Assembly (NCBI GenBank): GCA_030752605.1
Contig: JASMDX010000017.1
Span: 43,736-107,735, forward strand
Direction: 5' to 3'
Length of the DNA: 64,000 bases
Source: GCA-2731375 sp002731375
GTDB lineage: Bacteria > Pseudomonadota > Alphaproteobacteria > GCA-2731375
This document shows, piece after piece, positions 24,867-33,086 of the stretch. The notes beneath the pieces were generated by a model. It worked only from the letters and a program-made list of their open reading frames with translations, had not been told where the DNA came from and made no database searches. Both the position numbers and the translations under genes were made by a program. The number at the start of each line of letters is the position of its first letter. The stretch's first letter is position 1.

Positions 24867-25721
24867 CTAGATATCTAAGGTGGCGAAGCCGTTGGAGAGG
24901 ACGATCAGGTCCTTTTCGGGCACCGAAGTGGTGAAGTAGATCTCTTCCTCTTCTTCCCAGATATGGGTTTGCAGCATATCGCCGGGTATCACTGGAGCTG
25001 AGAACCGCGTCGAGAAGCTCAACAGTTTTTCCGGGTGATAGTCGCACGTGGTGCGAACGACCGCGTGGCAGGCGTGACCATAGGTGCACAGGCCATGCAA
25101 GATGGGCTTTTCGAAACCGGCGGCAGCGGCGAAATCCGGATCGCAATGCAGGGGGTTGCGGTCGCCCGAGAGGCGGTACATCAATGCCTGGCGGTCCAGG
25201 GTCTGGAATTCGACCACGTGATCGGCGGGCCGTATGGGCGCTTGCGGCAGAGCGTCGGGGGAGCCCTGGGGGCCGCCGTAACCGCCATCGCCACGGGCAA
25301 AAAGAACCGAGTCCATGGTACATAGCTTGTCGCCGGTCGCTTTGTCGGTCAGCACGGTTTCCAGCAATATAATGGCGCCGCGCCCTTTGCCTTTGTCAAA
25401 GGCGTCGGTGCACCTGACATCCGAGATCACCGTCGCCGCCGCCGGCAGAGGTTGATGTAGGGTCAGGCGCTGTTCGCCATGCACGGCCTTGACCACATCA
25501 ATGCCGCAGTCCCAAAAAATGCTGTCGTCGAAGGCGATGGCGGTGGCTTGCGAAGGCACCACCTTTTGCGCCTTCTCGTAGCAAAATTCCAATTCCTGCC
25601 GGTCCATCTGATCCGCGCCCATGCCGATGCCCAAGGCGTAGTACATGGAGTCCCGTTCCGTATAGGTGAATTCCTTGCCCATGGCCTGTAGGGCCATCAG
25701 ACTGTCTTGCGTGACCGCCAT
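24867..25721 (-). CDS. MaoC-family 2-enoyl-CoA hydratase (double hot-dog)
   Basis: A 284-residue two-domain hot-dog protein of the peroxisomal hydratase-2 type. The N-terminal half is the degenerate domain. The C-terminal half carries the hydratase motif with the catalytic Asp/His pair: SGDRNPLHCDPDFAAAAGF followed by PILHGLCTYG. It hydrates trans-2-enoyl-CoA to (R)-3-hydroxyacyl-CoA. I chose ATG 25721 behind GGGAGGACACA; the open frame upstream lacks support. It is divergent from the crotonase gene at 25.8 kb, with 89 nt between starts, so the pair may share regulation. Confidence 0.87.
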   Translation of the reverse strand: MAVTQDSLMALQAMGKEFTYTERDSMYYALGIGMGADQMDRQELEFCYEKAQKVVPSQATAIAFDDSIFWDCGIDVVKAVHGEQRLTLHQPLPAAATVISDVRCTDAFDKGKGRGAIILLETVLTDKATGDKLCTMDSVLFARGDGGYGGPQGSPDALPQAPIRPADHVVEFQTLDRQALMYRLSGDRNPLHCDPDFAAAAGFEKPILHGLCTYGHACHAVVRTTCDYHPEKLLSFSTRFSAPVIPGDMLQTHIWEEEEEIYFTTSVPEKDLIVLSNGFATLDI

Positions 25722-25810
25722 TGTGTCCTCCCAACTTATCTTACGGGGCTGCTTTTGCCGCGACCCAGGGCATGTTATCACAAGCTAAATCTTAAGGTAT
25801 GGAGGATCTG

Positions 25811-26644
25811 ATGGCATACGAAACATTAAGCCTGTCCGTCGAGGCTGGTATCGCCCATGTGCAACTGAGCCGTGGTGAGAAATTCAACACCATGAACAAG
25901 GCTTTTTGGCCTGAAATGGTAGCGGTCTTCGATGAAATCGAAGAGGATCCAAGCGCCCGCGTGGTGGTTTTTTCGGCCCAAGGCAAGCATTTCACCTCCG
26001 GTTTGGACCTGAATGATTTCGGACCCGGGCTCATGGGAACGGATAGCGAGCCAGCGCGCAAGGCCGAGGCGCTGCGCCGGTCCGTACTGCGTATGCAGGA
26101 GACGATGTCCGTCGTCGACCGCTGCCGCCTGCCCGTGTTGATCGCTATCCAGGGTGCCTGCATTGGCGGTGGGATCGATCTGATTTCGTCCGCCGATATG
26201 CGCTATTGCACCGAGGATGCGTTCTTTTGCATCCAGGAAACCAACATCGGCATGACGGCGGATGTAGGCACCTTGCAACGTCTGCCCCATATCATCCCCC
26301 ACGGCATCGTGCGGGAGCTGACCTATACAGGCAGGCGCATGATGGCGGCGGAGGCACGGGAGTGCGGCCTGATTAATCAGGTTTTTACTGATCAACAGGC
26401 TCTATTGGCGGGCGTTATGGATATTGCCGCTGAAATCGCGGCGAAAAGCCCCATCGCTACTGTGGGTAACAAGGAAATGCTGAATTATGCCCGCGATCAT
26501 TCCATTCAGGACGGCCTGAACTACATCGCTACATGGAATGCCGCCATGTTATCCCGCGCCGATCTGGGCGAGGCCTTCATGGCGAGAACCGAGAAGCGGG
26601 AAACCAAATACGCCGATCTGGACCCAACAAATAAGCTGGCCTAA
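25811..26644 (+). CDS. crotonase-family protein (dienoyl-CoA isomerase-like)
   Basis: A 277-residue enoyl-CoA hydratase/isomerase. It has KHFTSGLDLNDFG (first oxyanion strand), CIGGGIDLISSADMRYC (second) and FFCIQETNIGMTADVGTLQR. The Glu-to-Asp pattern and the ADVGTLQRLP segment resemble delta3,5-delta2,4-dienoyl-CoA isomerase, which rearranges conjugated dienes made during oxidation of unsaturated acids. It starts at ATG 25811 behind GGAGG; the ATG at 25799 is less well placed. It converges on the thioesterase with a 4-nt overlap. Confidence 0.82.
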   Translation: MAYETLSLSVEAGIAHVQLSRGEKFNTMNKAFWPEMVAVFDEIEEDPSARVVVFSAQGKHFTSGLDLNDFGPGLMGTDSEPARKAEALRRSVLRMQETMSVVDRCRLPVLIAIQGACIGGGIDLISSADMRYCTEDAFFCIQETNIGMTADVGTLQRLPHIIPHGIVRELTYTGRRMMAAEARECGLINQVFTDQQALLAGVMDIAAEIAAKSPIATVGNKEMLNYARDHSIQDGLNYIATWNAAMLSRADLGEAFMARTEKRETKYADLDPTNKLA

Positions 26645-27051
26645 TCCTCGCCCAGTTTCTTCCAGACGCCGGATGCGGTCATCACCGGTTCGCCGTCGAT
26701 GGACAGTTGGCCCTTGATGAAGATCAGTGAGCGGGTTTCCCTGGTAATGGCGCCGGTGCATTCAATCCAGTCGCCACTTCTGGCGCCAGACAGATAATCT
26801 ACGTTCAAGGTGATGGTGGCGCACGGCTTGCCCGCTGTCCGCTCCCCAACCATGTAGCCCAAGGTATGGTCGGCTAGGGTGAACAACATGCCGCCATGAA
26901 CCACCGAACGGTGGTTTTCGTGATGGCGCGCAGCCTGGAAACCGCAGGCATAGCCGTTGTCATCCCATTTTTCATAGAATGGACCGACGAAGCTTTCAAA
27001 GGTTTCGCTGCTGGCGGCCGGTTTAAACCCGGCCGGTACTTCCGTGCTCAT
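26641..27051 (-). CDS. PaaI-type hot-dog thioesterase
   Basis: A 136-residue single hot-dog protein. The PaaI-like signature is HHENHRSVVHGGMLFTLADH, with the helix-initial HGG and the Asp of ADH, followed by the central strand ATITLNVDYLSGARSGDWIE. It would hydrolyse acyl-CoA or aryl-CoA esters to free CoA under overload. I chose ATG 27051 because the 40 codons upstream overlap the divergent ArsC region and look non-coding. Its stop overlaps that of the convergent crotonase gene. Confidence 0.82.
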   Translation of the reverse strand: MSTEVPAGFKPAASSETFESFVGPFYEKWDDNGYACGFQAARHHENHRSVVHGGMLFTLADHTLGYMVGERTAGKPCATITLNVDYLSGARSGDWIECTGAITRETRSLIFIKGQLSIDGEPVMTASGVWKKLGED

Positions 27052-27175
27052 GCACAACTCCCTAACGGCGACAAAATCTGATTGGCCTCGGTTTAGCCTG
27101 TTTGCGGTGTTTTTTGAAGATGCTATTAGTTTCCTAGTGGATTCGTATGGGGCGAATTCAAATGGGGAGCTATTC

Positions 27176-27523
27176 ATGACCGTTACCATCTACCACAACC
27201 CGCGTTGCAGCAAATCCCGGCTGACCTTACAGCTTCTAAAGGACCGCGGCATCGAGCCAACGGTTATCGAATACCTGAAAACACCCCCCGATGCCGAAAC
27301 CTTGAAGAATATTCTGGATTTATTGGGCCTGGGCCCACGGGATTTCATGCGCACCAAGGAAGAGGCTTATGCCGCGAACGGCTTGGCGGATGAAGGCTTG
27401 GATGAAGGGCAGTTGATTGCGGCGATGGTGGACAACCCGATCCTGATCGAACGGCCTGTGGTTCTAGCTAACGGCAGGGCCGCCGTGGGCCGGCCGCCGG
27501 AAAATGTCGAGGAAATCTTGTAG
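27176..27523 (+). CDS. arsC: ArsC-family arsenate reductase (glutaredoxin-coupled)
   Basis: A 115-residue ArsC/Spx-fold protein. The nucleophilic cysteine is Cys11 in HNPRCSKSR, and the arginines of the arsenate site are in LIERPVVLANGRAAVGRP. It reduces arsenate to arsenite with glutathione and glutaredoxin in plasmid-type systems; many chromosomal relatives (YfgD type) have other or unknown roles. No ars repressor or efflux gene is near, so arsenic resistance is not certain. ATG 27176 follows GGGGAG. Confidence 0.85.
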   Translation: MTVTIYHNPRCSKSRLTLQLLKDRGIEPTVIEYLKTPPDAETLKNILDLLGLGPRDFMRTKEEAYAANGLADEGLDEGQLIAAMVDNPILIERPVVLANGRAAVGRPPENVEEIL

Positions 27524-27577
27524 AGGCGGTCTTTATTGTCGCAGCTTGGTATTATTCGGTAATGCGGCGGCCTGTTA

Positions 27578-27864
27578 TCAAGGCCTCCAGAACATCCAGG
27601 TCTCGGCTCTGAGCGCATCAAAGCGCAGGGCGGTTTCATTGTCTTCCTCGTTAATGCGGACGATGGTAGCCCAGGCAGCGATCGACAGGTGCTGGCCCTT
27701 GCACTCGCCCGAAACACGGATGCATAGGCTCTCGTACAGTTTTCGGTCGGGAAAGTTGCCCCCAACGCGAATGCCGCCAGGCCCCAGTCACAACTGTTAT
27801 ATTCGACACCGTCGGCCTCCAATATCAGTTGCAATATATTCAACCGCCGGTCTCGGCGGCGATT
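27578..27864 (-). pseudogene. PilZ-domain protein remnant (frameshifted)
   Basis: Minus strand. One frame reads NRRRDRRLNILQLILEADG, then VEYNSCDWGL. The other continues GGIRVGGNFPDRKLYESLC and ends at 27578 after INEEDNETALRFDALRAE. Joined, this is a PilZ domain: an N-terminal arginine-rich motif, a (D/N)xSxxG-like turn before GGIRV, and the beta-barrel. PilZ domains bind cyclic di-GMP. The shift is at about 27776-27785, and a stop (TAA, 27865-27867) precedes the Arg motif, so no normal start remains. A single-base sequencing error could explain the shift but not the missing start. Confidence 0.55.
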
Positions 27865-27976
27865 TTATACTCCGGCGGAGCTGAAGCGGATACTTCGCTT
27901 GGCGACCAATCTCCTTTGCTTAGGATAGGTCCCGTTGGTTCACGAAAGGTTAAGCTGTCGTATTTTCCGTCAATTT

Positions 27977-28930
27977 TTAGCCATTATTTTCCGCAAAAAC
28001 ATCACGCAAGGCTGCGGTGATCTGGTCGATGGCCACCTTGCCCTGATCAACCGCATCTGCCAGGGAGACAAAGCCGTGCACCATGCCATCATACTCGGCC
28101 AATTCCACTTTTACGCCCGCATCATGCAGGCGCTCGGCATATGCGATGCCCTCGTCACGCAAGGGGTCAAATCCGGCAACAATAACAAGGGCCGGGGCCA
28201 GGCCCGATAGATCCTTGGCCAGCAGAGGCGCGAACCGCGGATCGGCGGCGTCTTCGGGCTGCTCCAGATACTGGTCGTAGAACCATAGGATAGTGGCCCG
28301 GGTCAGCAGCATGCCTTCGGCGAATTCATGATGCGACGGAGTTTCGGGCGCGCCGCCCGCCACGGGATAGATCAAGATCTGTAGCAGCGGCGGGATATCG
28401 CCCTCGTCCCGGATGCCGATGGCGGTGACGGCGGTGATATTGCCGCCCGCGCTGTCGCCCGCGATTGCGATGCGCCGGTTGTCACCGTCCAACTCGTGGG
28501 CATGATCGCTGACCCATTGGTAGGCCTCCAGACCATCATCGACGGCGGTGGGAAATTTATGCTCGGGCGCAAGCCGGTAATCCACCGAGACGACAATGCA
28601 CTTGGCCATGTTGGCCAATACCCGGCACAGACTGTCATAGCTGTCCAGGCTGCCGATGACGAAGCCGCCGCCGTGATAGAACACCAATATGGGCAGTTTT
28701 TCGCCTGTCTTCGGCTGATACGGGGTATAGATGCGGATCAGAATGTCACCTTCGACGGCGTCGATCCAACGGTCTTCCGTGCGGTAAACATCCTCGGGCC
28801 GCACATTGAGGGCTGGTGCCGTTTCCTCGAAAATATCCCGTGCTTCCTGGGCCGAAACCGTATGCAGTTCGGGATAGGGGGATTGTTCAACCAGCTCCAG
28901 TACATATTTAACCTGCGCGTGCAGCGTCAT
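27977..28930 (-). CDS. HSL-family alpha/beta hydrolase (esterase/lipase)
   Basis: A 317-residue esterase of the hormone-sensitive lipase family. The family marker HGGG is in FYHGGGFVIGS, the nucleophile Ser in IAGDSAGGNI, the acid in DPLRDEG and the His in DGMVHGFVS. It hydrolyses short-chain carboxylic esters. I placed the start at ATG 28930, with AAGGG six bases upstream; the additional 13 codons upstream lack a site. It is divergent from the UxaA-family gene with about 105 nt between starts. Confidence 0.88.
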   Translation of the reverse strand: MTLHAQVKYVLELVEQSPYPELHTVSAQEARDIFEETAPALNVRPEDVYRTEDRWIDAVEGDILIRIYTPYQPKTGEKLPILVFYHGGGFVIGSLDSYDSLCRVLANMAKCIVVSVDYRLAPEHKFPTAVDDGLEAYQWVSDHAHELDGDNRRIAIAGDSAGGNITAVTAIGIRDEGDIPPLLQILIYPVAGGAPETPSHHEFAEGMLLTRATILWFYDQYLEQPEDAADPRFAPLLAKDLSGLAPALVIVAGFDPLRDEGIAYAERLHDAGVKVELAEYDGMVHGFVSLADAVDQGKVAIDQITAALRDVFAENNG

Positions 28931-29035
28931 GTGCCGCCCTTCCAAATTTACGCCCACACGAATAATCCACAATGACGGGGTTTCGTGATTGCTCTATGTT
29001 GCCGCCAATATGGCGTCAACCCGGAGCGATTTTCA

Positions 29036-30562
29036 ATGACCGATACACAGCCCACAACGATCCGCCTGCACGGCAACGACAATGTGGTGGTGGCCCGTGA
29101 CGAGATTGCCCAGGGCGCCGATGTTGCCGGCGAAGCGGTCGCCGCCAATGCCACGATCCCGGCTGGACACAAGATTGCCACCTTGGCCATCGCCAAGGAC
29201 GAGGCAGTGCGTAAGTATGACCAGATCATTGGTTTCGCCACCGCGGATATCAAGCCGGGCGATCATGTCCATACCCATAACGTCGTGGTCAAGGATTTTG
29301 ATCGCGACTATATGTTCGGCGTCGATTTCACACCGGTTGACTATGTGCCCGAACATCGGCGCACCACGTTTCAGGGCATTCGCCGCGCCGATGGCTGCGT
29401 GGCGACGCGCAACTATATAGGCGTTCTGACCTCGGTGAACTGTTCGGCGACGGCGGCGCGGATGATTGCCGATGCCTTTCGCGGCGATGCCCTGGCTGAT
29501 TTTCCTAACGTCGATGGTGTGGTGGCGTTGACCCACGACTATGGTTGCGGCGGCTGTTCCGGGATCGGACTGAATTATATTCAGCGAACTATTTCGGGCT
29601 ATGCCAAGCATCCGAACTTCTCCGCCAATCTTTTGGTGGGCTTGGGCTGTGAGGCAAATCAGATCGGCGCCATGATGGAGGCCGAAGAACTCAGGGCCTC
29701 CGACAAACTGCATGCCTTCACGATCCAGGATAATGGCGGTACGGAAAAAACCGTGGCTCACGGCATCGGTCTGATCAAGGAAATGCTGAGCGATGCCAAC
29801 CGGGTAACGCGGGAACCCTTTCCGGCCAGTGAGCTGATCCTGGGCATGGAATGCGGCGGTTCGGACGCTTATTCTGGCATTTCCGCCAATCCCGGCCTGG
29901 GTGCGGCAGCGGACCTGCTGGTTAGGCACGGCGGCACGGCCTGTCTGGCTGAAACGCCGGAGATTTACGGTGCCGAGCATCTCTTGACCCGCCGTGCGGT
30001 GAACCGGAACGTGGGCGAGAAGCTGGTCGCGCATATCAAGTGGTGGGAGCAATATACCGCCGCCATGGGGGCTGAGATGAACAACAATCCATCGCCCGGC
30101 AACAAGGCCGGCGGCCTGACCACGATTTTGGAAAAATCCCTGGGCGCTGCCGCCAAGGGCGGCACCACCAATCTGGTGGACGTCTATCCCTATGCCGAGC
30201 AGATCACCGAAAAGGGTTTCGTTTTCATGGACACGCCCGGCTATGACCCGGCCTCCATCACCGGCATGATTGCGGGCGGCGCCAATGTGGCCTGTTTTAC
30301 CACGGGCCGCGGTTCGGTCTTTGGCTCCAAGCCGGCGCCCTGCCTGAAGCTCGCAACCAACACCACCATGTTTGACCGCATGGAGGGCGACATGGACATC
30401 AACTGCGGCCAGATCGTCGATGGCACGGCTACGATCGACGAACTGGGCCAGCAGATTTTCGACCTGATCCTGGCCACGGCTTCGGGCGAGCCGTCGAAGT
30501 CCGAGGCCCTGGGCATCGGCGATGACGAATTTGTGCCCTGGACCGTGGGCGCTATTCTGTAG
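29036..30562 (+). CDS. UxaA-family dehydratase (altronate/galactarate type)
   Basis: A 508-residue UxaA/GarD-family protein. An N-terminal SAF domain (residues 1-100, with IGFATADIKPGDHVHTHNV) is followed by the catalytic UxaA region. That region contains ALTHDYGCGGCSGIGLNYI, LVGLGCEANQIGAM and GMECGGSDAYSGISANPG; the conserved Cys and His residues are expected to bind iron. Relatives dehydrate sugar acids such as altronate and galactarate. With an SDR right after it and an HAD phosphatase next, the cluster may process a hydroxy acid. The start is ATG 29036 with GGAG ten bases upstream. Confidence 0.85.
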   Translation: MTDTQPTTIRLHGNDNVVVARDEIAQGADVAGEAVAANATIPAGHKIATLAIAKDEAVRKYDQIIGFATADIKPGDHVHTHNVVVKDFDRDYMFGVDFTPVDYVPEHRRTTFQGIRRADGCVATRNYIGVLTSVNCSATAARMIADAFRGDALADFPNVDGVVALTHDYGCGGCSGIGLNYIQRTISGYAKHPNFSANLLVGLGCEANQIGAMMEAEELRASDKLHAFTIQDNGGTEKTVAHGIGLIKEMLSDANRVTREPFPASELILGMECGGSDAYSGISANPGLGAAADLLVRHGGTACLAETPEIYGAEHLLTRRAVNRNVGEKLVAHIKWWEQYTAAMGAEMNNNPSPGNKAGGLTTILEKSLGAAAKGGTTNLVDVYPYAEQITEKGFVFMDTPGYDPASITGMIAGGANVACFTTGRGSVFGSKPAPCLKLATNTTMFDRMEGDMDINCGQIVDGTATIDELGQQIFDLILATASGEPSKSEALGIGDDEFVPWTVGAIL

Positions 30563-30565
30563 GGA

Positions 30566-31323
30566 TTGAAGAGGGTGGATTTTCGTCTTGATGGGCGGCG
30601 GGCGCTGGTAACCGGCTCCACCCGGGGGCTCGGTCTGCCTATCGCCCGGGTCATGGCCGAACAGGGCGCTAGTATCCTGATCAATTCCCGCAATGGCGAT
30701 GATTGCAGGGCCGCGGCCGCGGTGCTGATGGGTGAGGGCCATGAAGCGTTTGCCCTGCAGTTTGATGCCAATGATGGACCTAGCCGAGAGGCCGCCATCG
30801 CCGGCTTGGAGGGCGGCATTGATATTCTGGTCAACAATGCGGGCATCAATCACCGCGCTGCCATAGCGGATTTCGATGAAGAGGCTTGGCGTAATGTATT
30901 GGATATTAATCTGACGGCACCGTTCCTGCTGGCCCAGTTGGTGGCGCCGGAAATGATGCGGCGGGGTTGGGGCCGGATCATTAATATTGCCTCGATCATG
31001 GCGCAGATCGGCCGGCCACAATTCCGGCCTATGTCTCCTCCAAACATAGCCTGGCTGGTTTGACCAAGACCCTGGCCATCGAACTGGGACCCCACGGCGT
31101 CACTGTGAACGCCATCAATCCGGGCTTTTTCACCACCGAAATGAATGCGCCGCTGATGGCTGACGCCGACTTCGACGCCATGGTCAGGGACCGCACGCCC
31201 CTGGGCCGCTGGGGCGCGCCGGTGGAACTGGCGGGTGCGGCGGTTTTCCTGGCCTCGGACGCGGGCAGCTACATCAACGGTGCCTCCCTGACTGTTGACG
31301 GCGGCATGACGGCGTCGCTGTAA
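30566..31323 (+). pseudogene. short-chain dehydrogenase, broken by one frameshift
   Basis: Two abutting frames make one SDR. The first holds VTGSTRGLGLPIA, LVNNAGINHR and the catalytic Ser region IINIASIMAQIGRP. The second holds YVSSKHSLAGLTKTLAIE and ends INGASLTVDGGMTASL. One base appears to be missing at about 31017-31020 (reading CCACAATTCC); restoring a base would give the usual ..RPTIPAYVSSK. The shift separates the catalytic Ser from Tyr/Lys, so the annotated product would be dead. There is no long homopolymer at the site, but a draft error remains possible. The start is TTG 30566 or GTG 30575, almost touching the UxaA-family stop. Confidence 0.75.
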
Positions 31324-31328
31324 CCGCC

Positions 31329-31946
31329 ATGGCGTCCGTCGATTTGATTATTTTCGATATGGATGGCGTTCTTTGCCATTATGATTTCCCCCGGCGTCTG
31401 ACATGCTTGGCGGAGAAAACCGGGTTGGACACTGAGTTTATCGACGAAAGAGTATTCCGCTCCGGCTTCGACGACTTAGGCGATCAGGGGCATTTTTCAG
31501 CGACGGAATATCTCGACCAATTCGGCCAGCGTCTTGGCGTGCCGGTATCGCGTGAAGATTGGCTTTGGGCCCGGCGCCTGCCCATGACGCCGAACCCGGA
31601 TATGCTAGCGCTGGTGGCGCGGTTGCAACAACAGGGCATGGCCGTGGCGATGTTGACCAACAACGGTCCATTGTTGAAGGAAGGTCTGGGCGAGGTTTTT
31701 CCGCAAGCTGTGGCATTGTTCGGGGAGCGCGCGTTTTTTTCTTGCCAGTTTTCCTCTACCAAGGAAGTGCCGGCCATATTCGACGCCCTGCTGGAAACAC
31801 TGGATGGCCAGCCTGAGACAACTTTGTTCATAGATGATTCAGAGACTTATATTGCCGCCGCCCGGCAGGCCGGCCTCCTGGTGCACCAGTTCGCCGGCAT
31901 TGATGGCCTGCTAGCGGTGTTGGACCCCTTAGGGATTTTGATCTAA
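31329..31946 (+). CDS. HAD-superfamily hydrolase
   Basis: A 205-residue HAD phosphatase. Motif I is IIFDMDGVLCHYD, motif II is AMLTNNGP, and motif IV FIDDSETYIAAA closes the active site. The cap is a helical bundle between residues 20 and 85. Small-molecule phosphatase or haloacid dehalogenase-type activity; the substrate is unknown. It begins 5 nt after the SDR stop, so it belongs to the same transcript. Its stop codon is embedded in an FNR-type box that serves the next gene. Confidence 0.82.
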   Translation: MASVDLIIFDMDGVLCHYDFPRRLTCLAEKTGLDTEFIDERVFRSGFDDLGDQGHFSATEYLDQFGQRLGVPVSREDWLWARRLPMTPNPDMLALVARLQQQGMAVAMLTNNGPLLKEGLGEVFPQAVALFGERAFFSCQFSSTKEVPAIFDALLETLDGQPETTLFIDDSETYIAAARQAGLLVHQFAGIDGLLAVLDPLGILI

Positions 31947-31978
31947 ATCAACGCGCATTATGTCATGCGACCTACAAT
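31938..31978 (+). promoter_or_regulatory. FNR/CRP-family box and -10 element ahead of a small membrane-protein gene
   Basis: A second perfect FNR-type box, TTGAT-CTAA-ATCAA (31938-31951), stands 21 bp upstream of TACAAT (31973-31978). The predicted start near 31985 puts the box centre at about -40.5, nearly the geometry seen at 14.2 kb. No -35 hexamer is needed for class-II activation. The box overlaps the end of the HAD gene, so it is not simply an intergenic accident of base composition. Confidence 0.65.
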
Positions 31979-32006
31979 CGTGGCGATTTACCGAGGGAAT
32001 TTTGCC

Positions 32007-32105
32007 ATGGCTGCCAGTGATGTTTGGTATTTGATTATTGTGCTTTGCGTCTTTGGAGGTTTCATGGGGACCCTTGCCGTGGTCTCCGGCGGAGACGGAA
32101 AATAA
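32007..32105 (+). CDS. 32-residue single-span membrane protein
   Basis: A short frame with its own promoter, ribosome-binding site (GAGGGAAT, 31993 onward) and terminator. The product begins MAASDVWYLIIVLCVFGGFM and ends GTLAVVSGGDGK. A single hydrophobic helix from about residue 7 to 25 has a glycine-rich face (GGFMG). Charge is low at the N-terminus and Asp/Lys lie at the C-terminus. I do not recognise it; it is in the size class of small regulatory subunits of membrane oxidases such as CydX or CcoQ-like proteins, but shares no clear motif with them. Confidence 0.6.
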   Translation: MAASDVWYLIIVLCVFGGFMGTLAVVSGGDGK

Positions 32106-32118
32106 CGGGCGGTCAAGC

Positions 32119-32135
32119 CCGTCGCTGACGGTTTT
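32119..32135 (+). terminator. intrinsic terminator after the small membrane-protein gene
   Basis: CCGTC-GCT-GACGG followed by TTTT, 14 nt after the stop codon. An alternative overlapping hairpin ACGGGC-GGTCAA-GCCCGT (32105-32122) lies just before it. The T tract is short, but position and orientation fit a stand-alone transcript of about 150 nt. Confidence 0.5.
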
Positions 32136-32169
32136 CCATTCGCACGGGGTGGCCTTATGAATGGTCATC

Positions 32170-33053
32170 ATGGCTGTGCCCATCGTGCATCATCCCTGCT
32201 ACACCAAGCCGCTGCCGCACCGGCAGGGTTTCCCAATGGGCAAATACGCCCGGCTGATCCAGTTGCTGCGCCAGCAGGGCCTGGCCACGGCGCGGACCTG
32301 CCATGCGCCGGATCTGGCGCTGCGCTGGTGTTTGGAACTGGCTCACGATTCCGATTATGTGGACGCCATACTGGAGCAGACGGCCGATAGCACGGTGATG
32401 CCCCCCTGTCGCCACAACTGGCGGCGCGCGCCCAGGCCGGCGTTGGCGGCGCGGTGTTAATGGCACGCCTGGCGTTGCAACGGGGTATCGCCTGCAACAG
32501 CGCCGGCGGCAGCCATCATGCGGGCATCGGCTACGGGGCCGGCTATTGCGTCTTCAACGATGTCGCAGTGGCGGCGCGGGTGTTGCGGGCTATGGGCTTG
32601 GCCATGAAAACGCTGGTGATTGATCTGGACGTGCAACAAGGCGATGGCACGGCGGAAATCTTTCGCGGCGACGACGCCGTCTATACTTTTTCTATGCATT
32701 GCCAGGATAAATTTCCGGTCCGCAAGCAAGCGGGCGACCGCGACGTTGGCCTGGCGGCAGGCATCGGGGACGAGACCTATCTTGAGATCCTGTCGGGGTA
32801 GGCGCCTGATTTAGTTTTCTACAACGCTGGTGTCGACCCGCACGGCGCGGACCGCCTGGGCAATTCGGAGCTTAGCGACGAGGGCCTGGCTCGGCGCGAT
32901 GCAATGGTGATCAGCGCCTGTGCCGCGTGGGGATTACCCTCTGCCTGCGTGCTTGGCGGCGGCTACGCTAATGATGCCGGGGCCCTGGCCCAGCGTCATG
33001 GCTTGCTGTACGCCGCCGCCGATCATTGTTATCGTAATCGCGCTACTGGATGA
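32170..33053 (+). pseudogene. histone deacetylase-family (HDAC11-like) gene, degraded
   Basis: Homology is clear but broken. The first frame has HRQGFPMGKYARLIQLLR and LELAHDSDYVDAIL; a shift at the C6 run 32401-32406 moves to a second frame with NSAGGSHHAGIGYGAGYC. The zinc-site strand reads DLDVQQGDGT, where family members have DxH, so a metal ligand is Gln. After EILSG comes an in-frame TAG (32799-32801). The coding pattern then resumes as APDLVFYNAGVDPHGADRLG in the same frame; a short segment between them is missing. This combination cannot be a single sequencing error. HDAC-family proteins in bacteria deacetylate small molecules such as acetylpolyamines. Confidence 0.8.
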
Positions 33054-33086
33054 AGAATTCGCAAAACGAATTTCATGGGGACCTTG

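Noticed and set aside
23813..28930. arsC with neighbours as an arsenic resistance island
   Set aside because: No arsR, arsB, acr3 or arsM is present; the ArsC-like gene is single and may be of the non-arsenic YfgD type.
29033..31021. A 662-codon open frame antisense to the UxaA-family and SDR genes
   Set aside because: Typical third-position GC shadow. It spans two unrelated sense genes and shows no domain.
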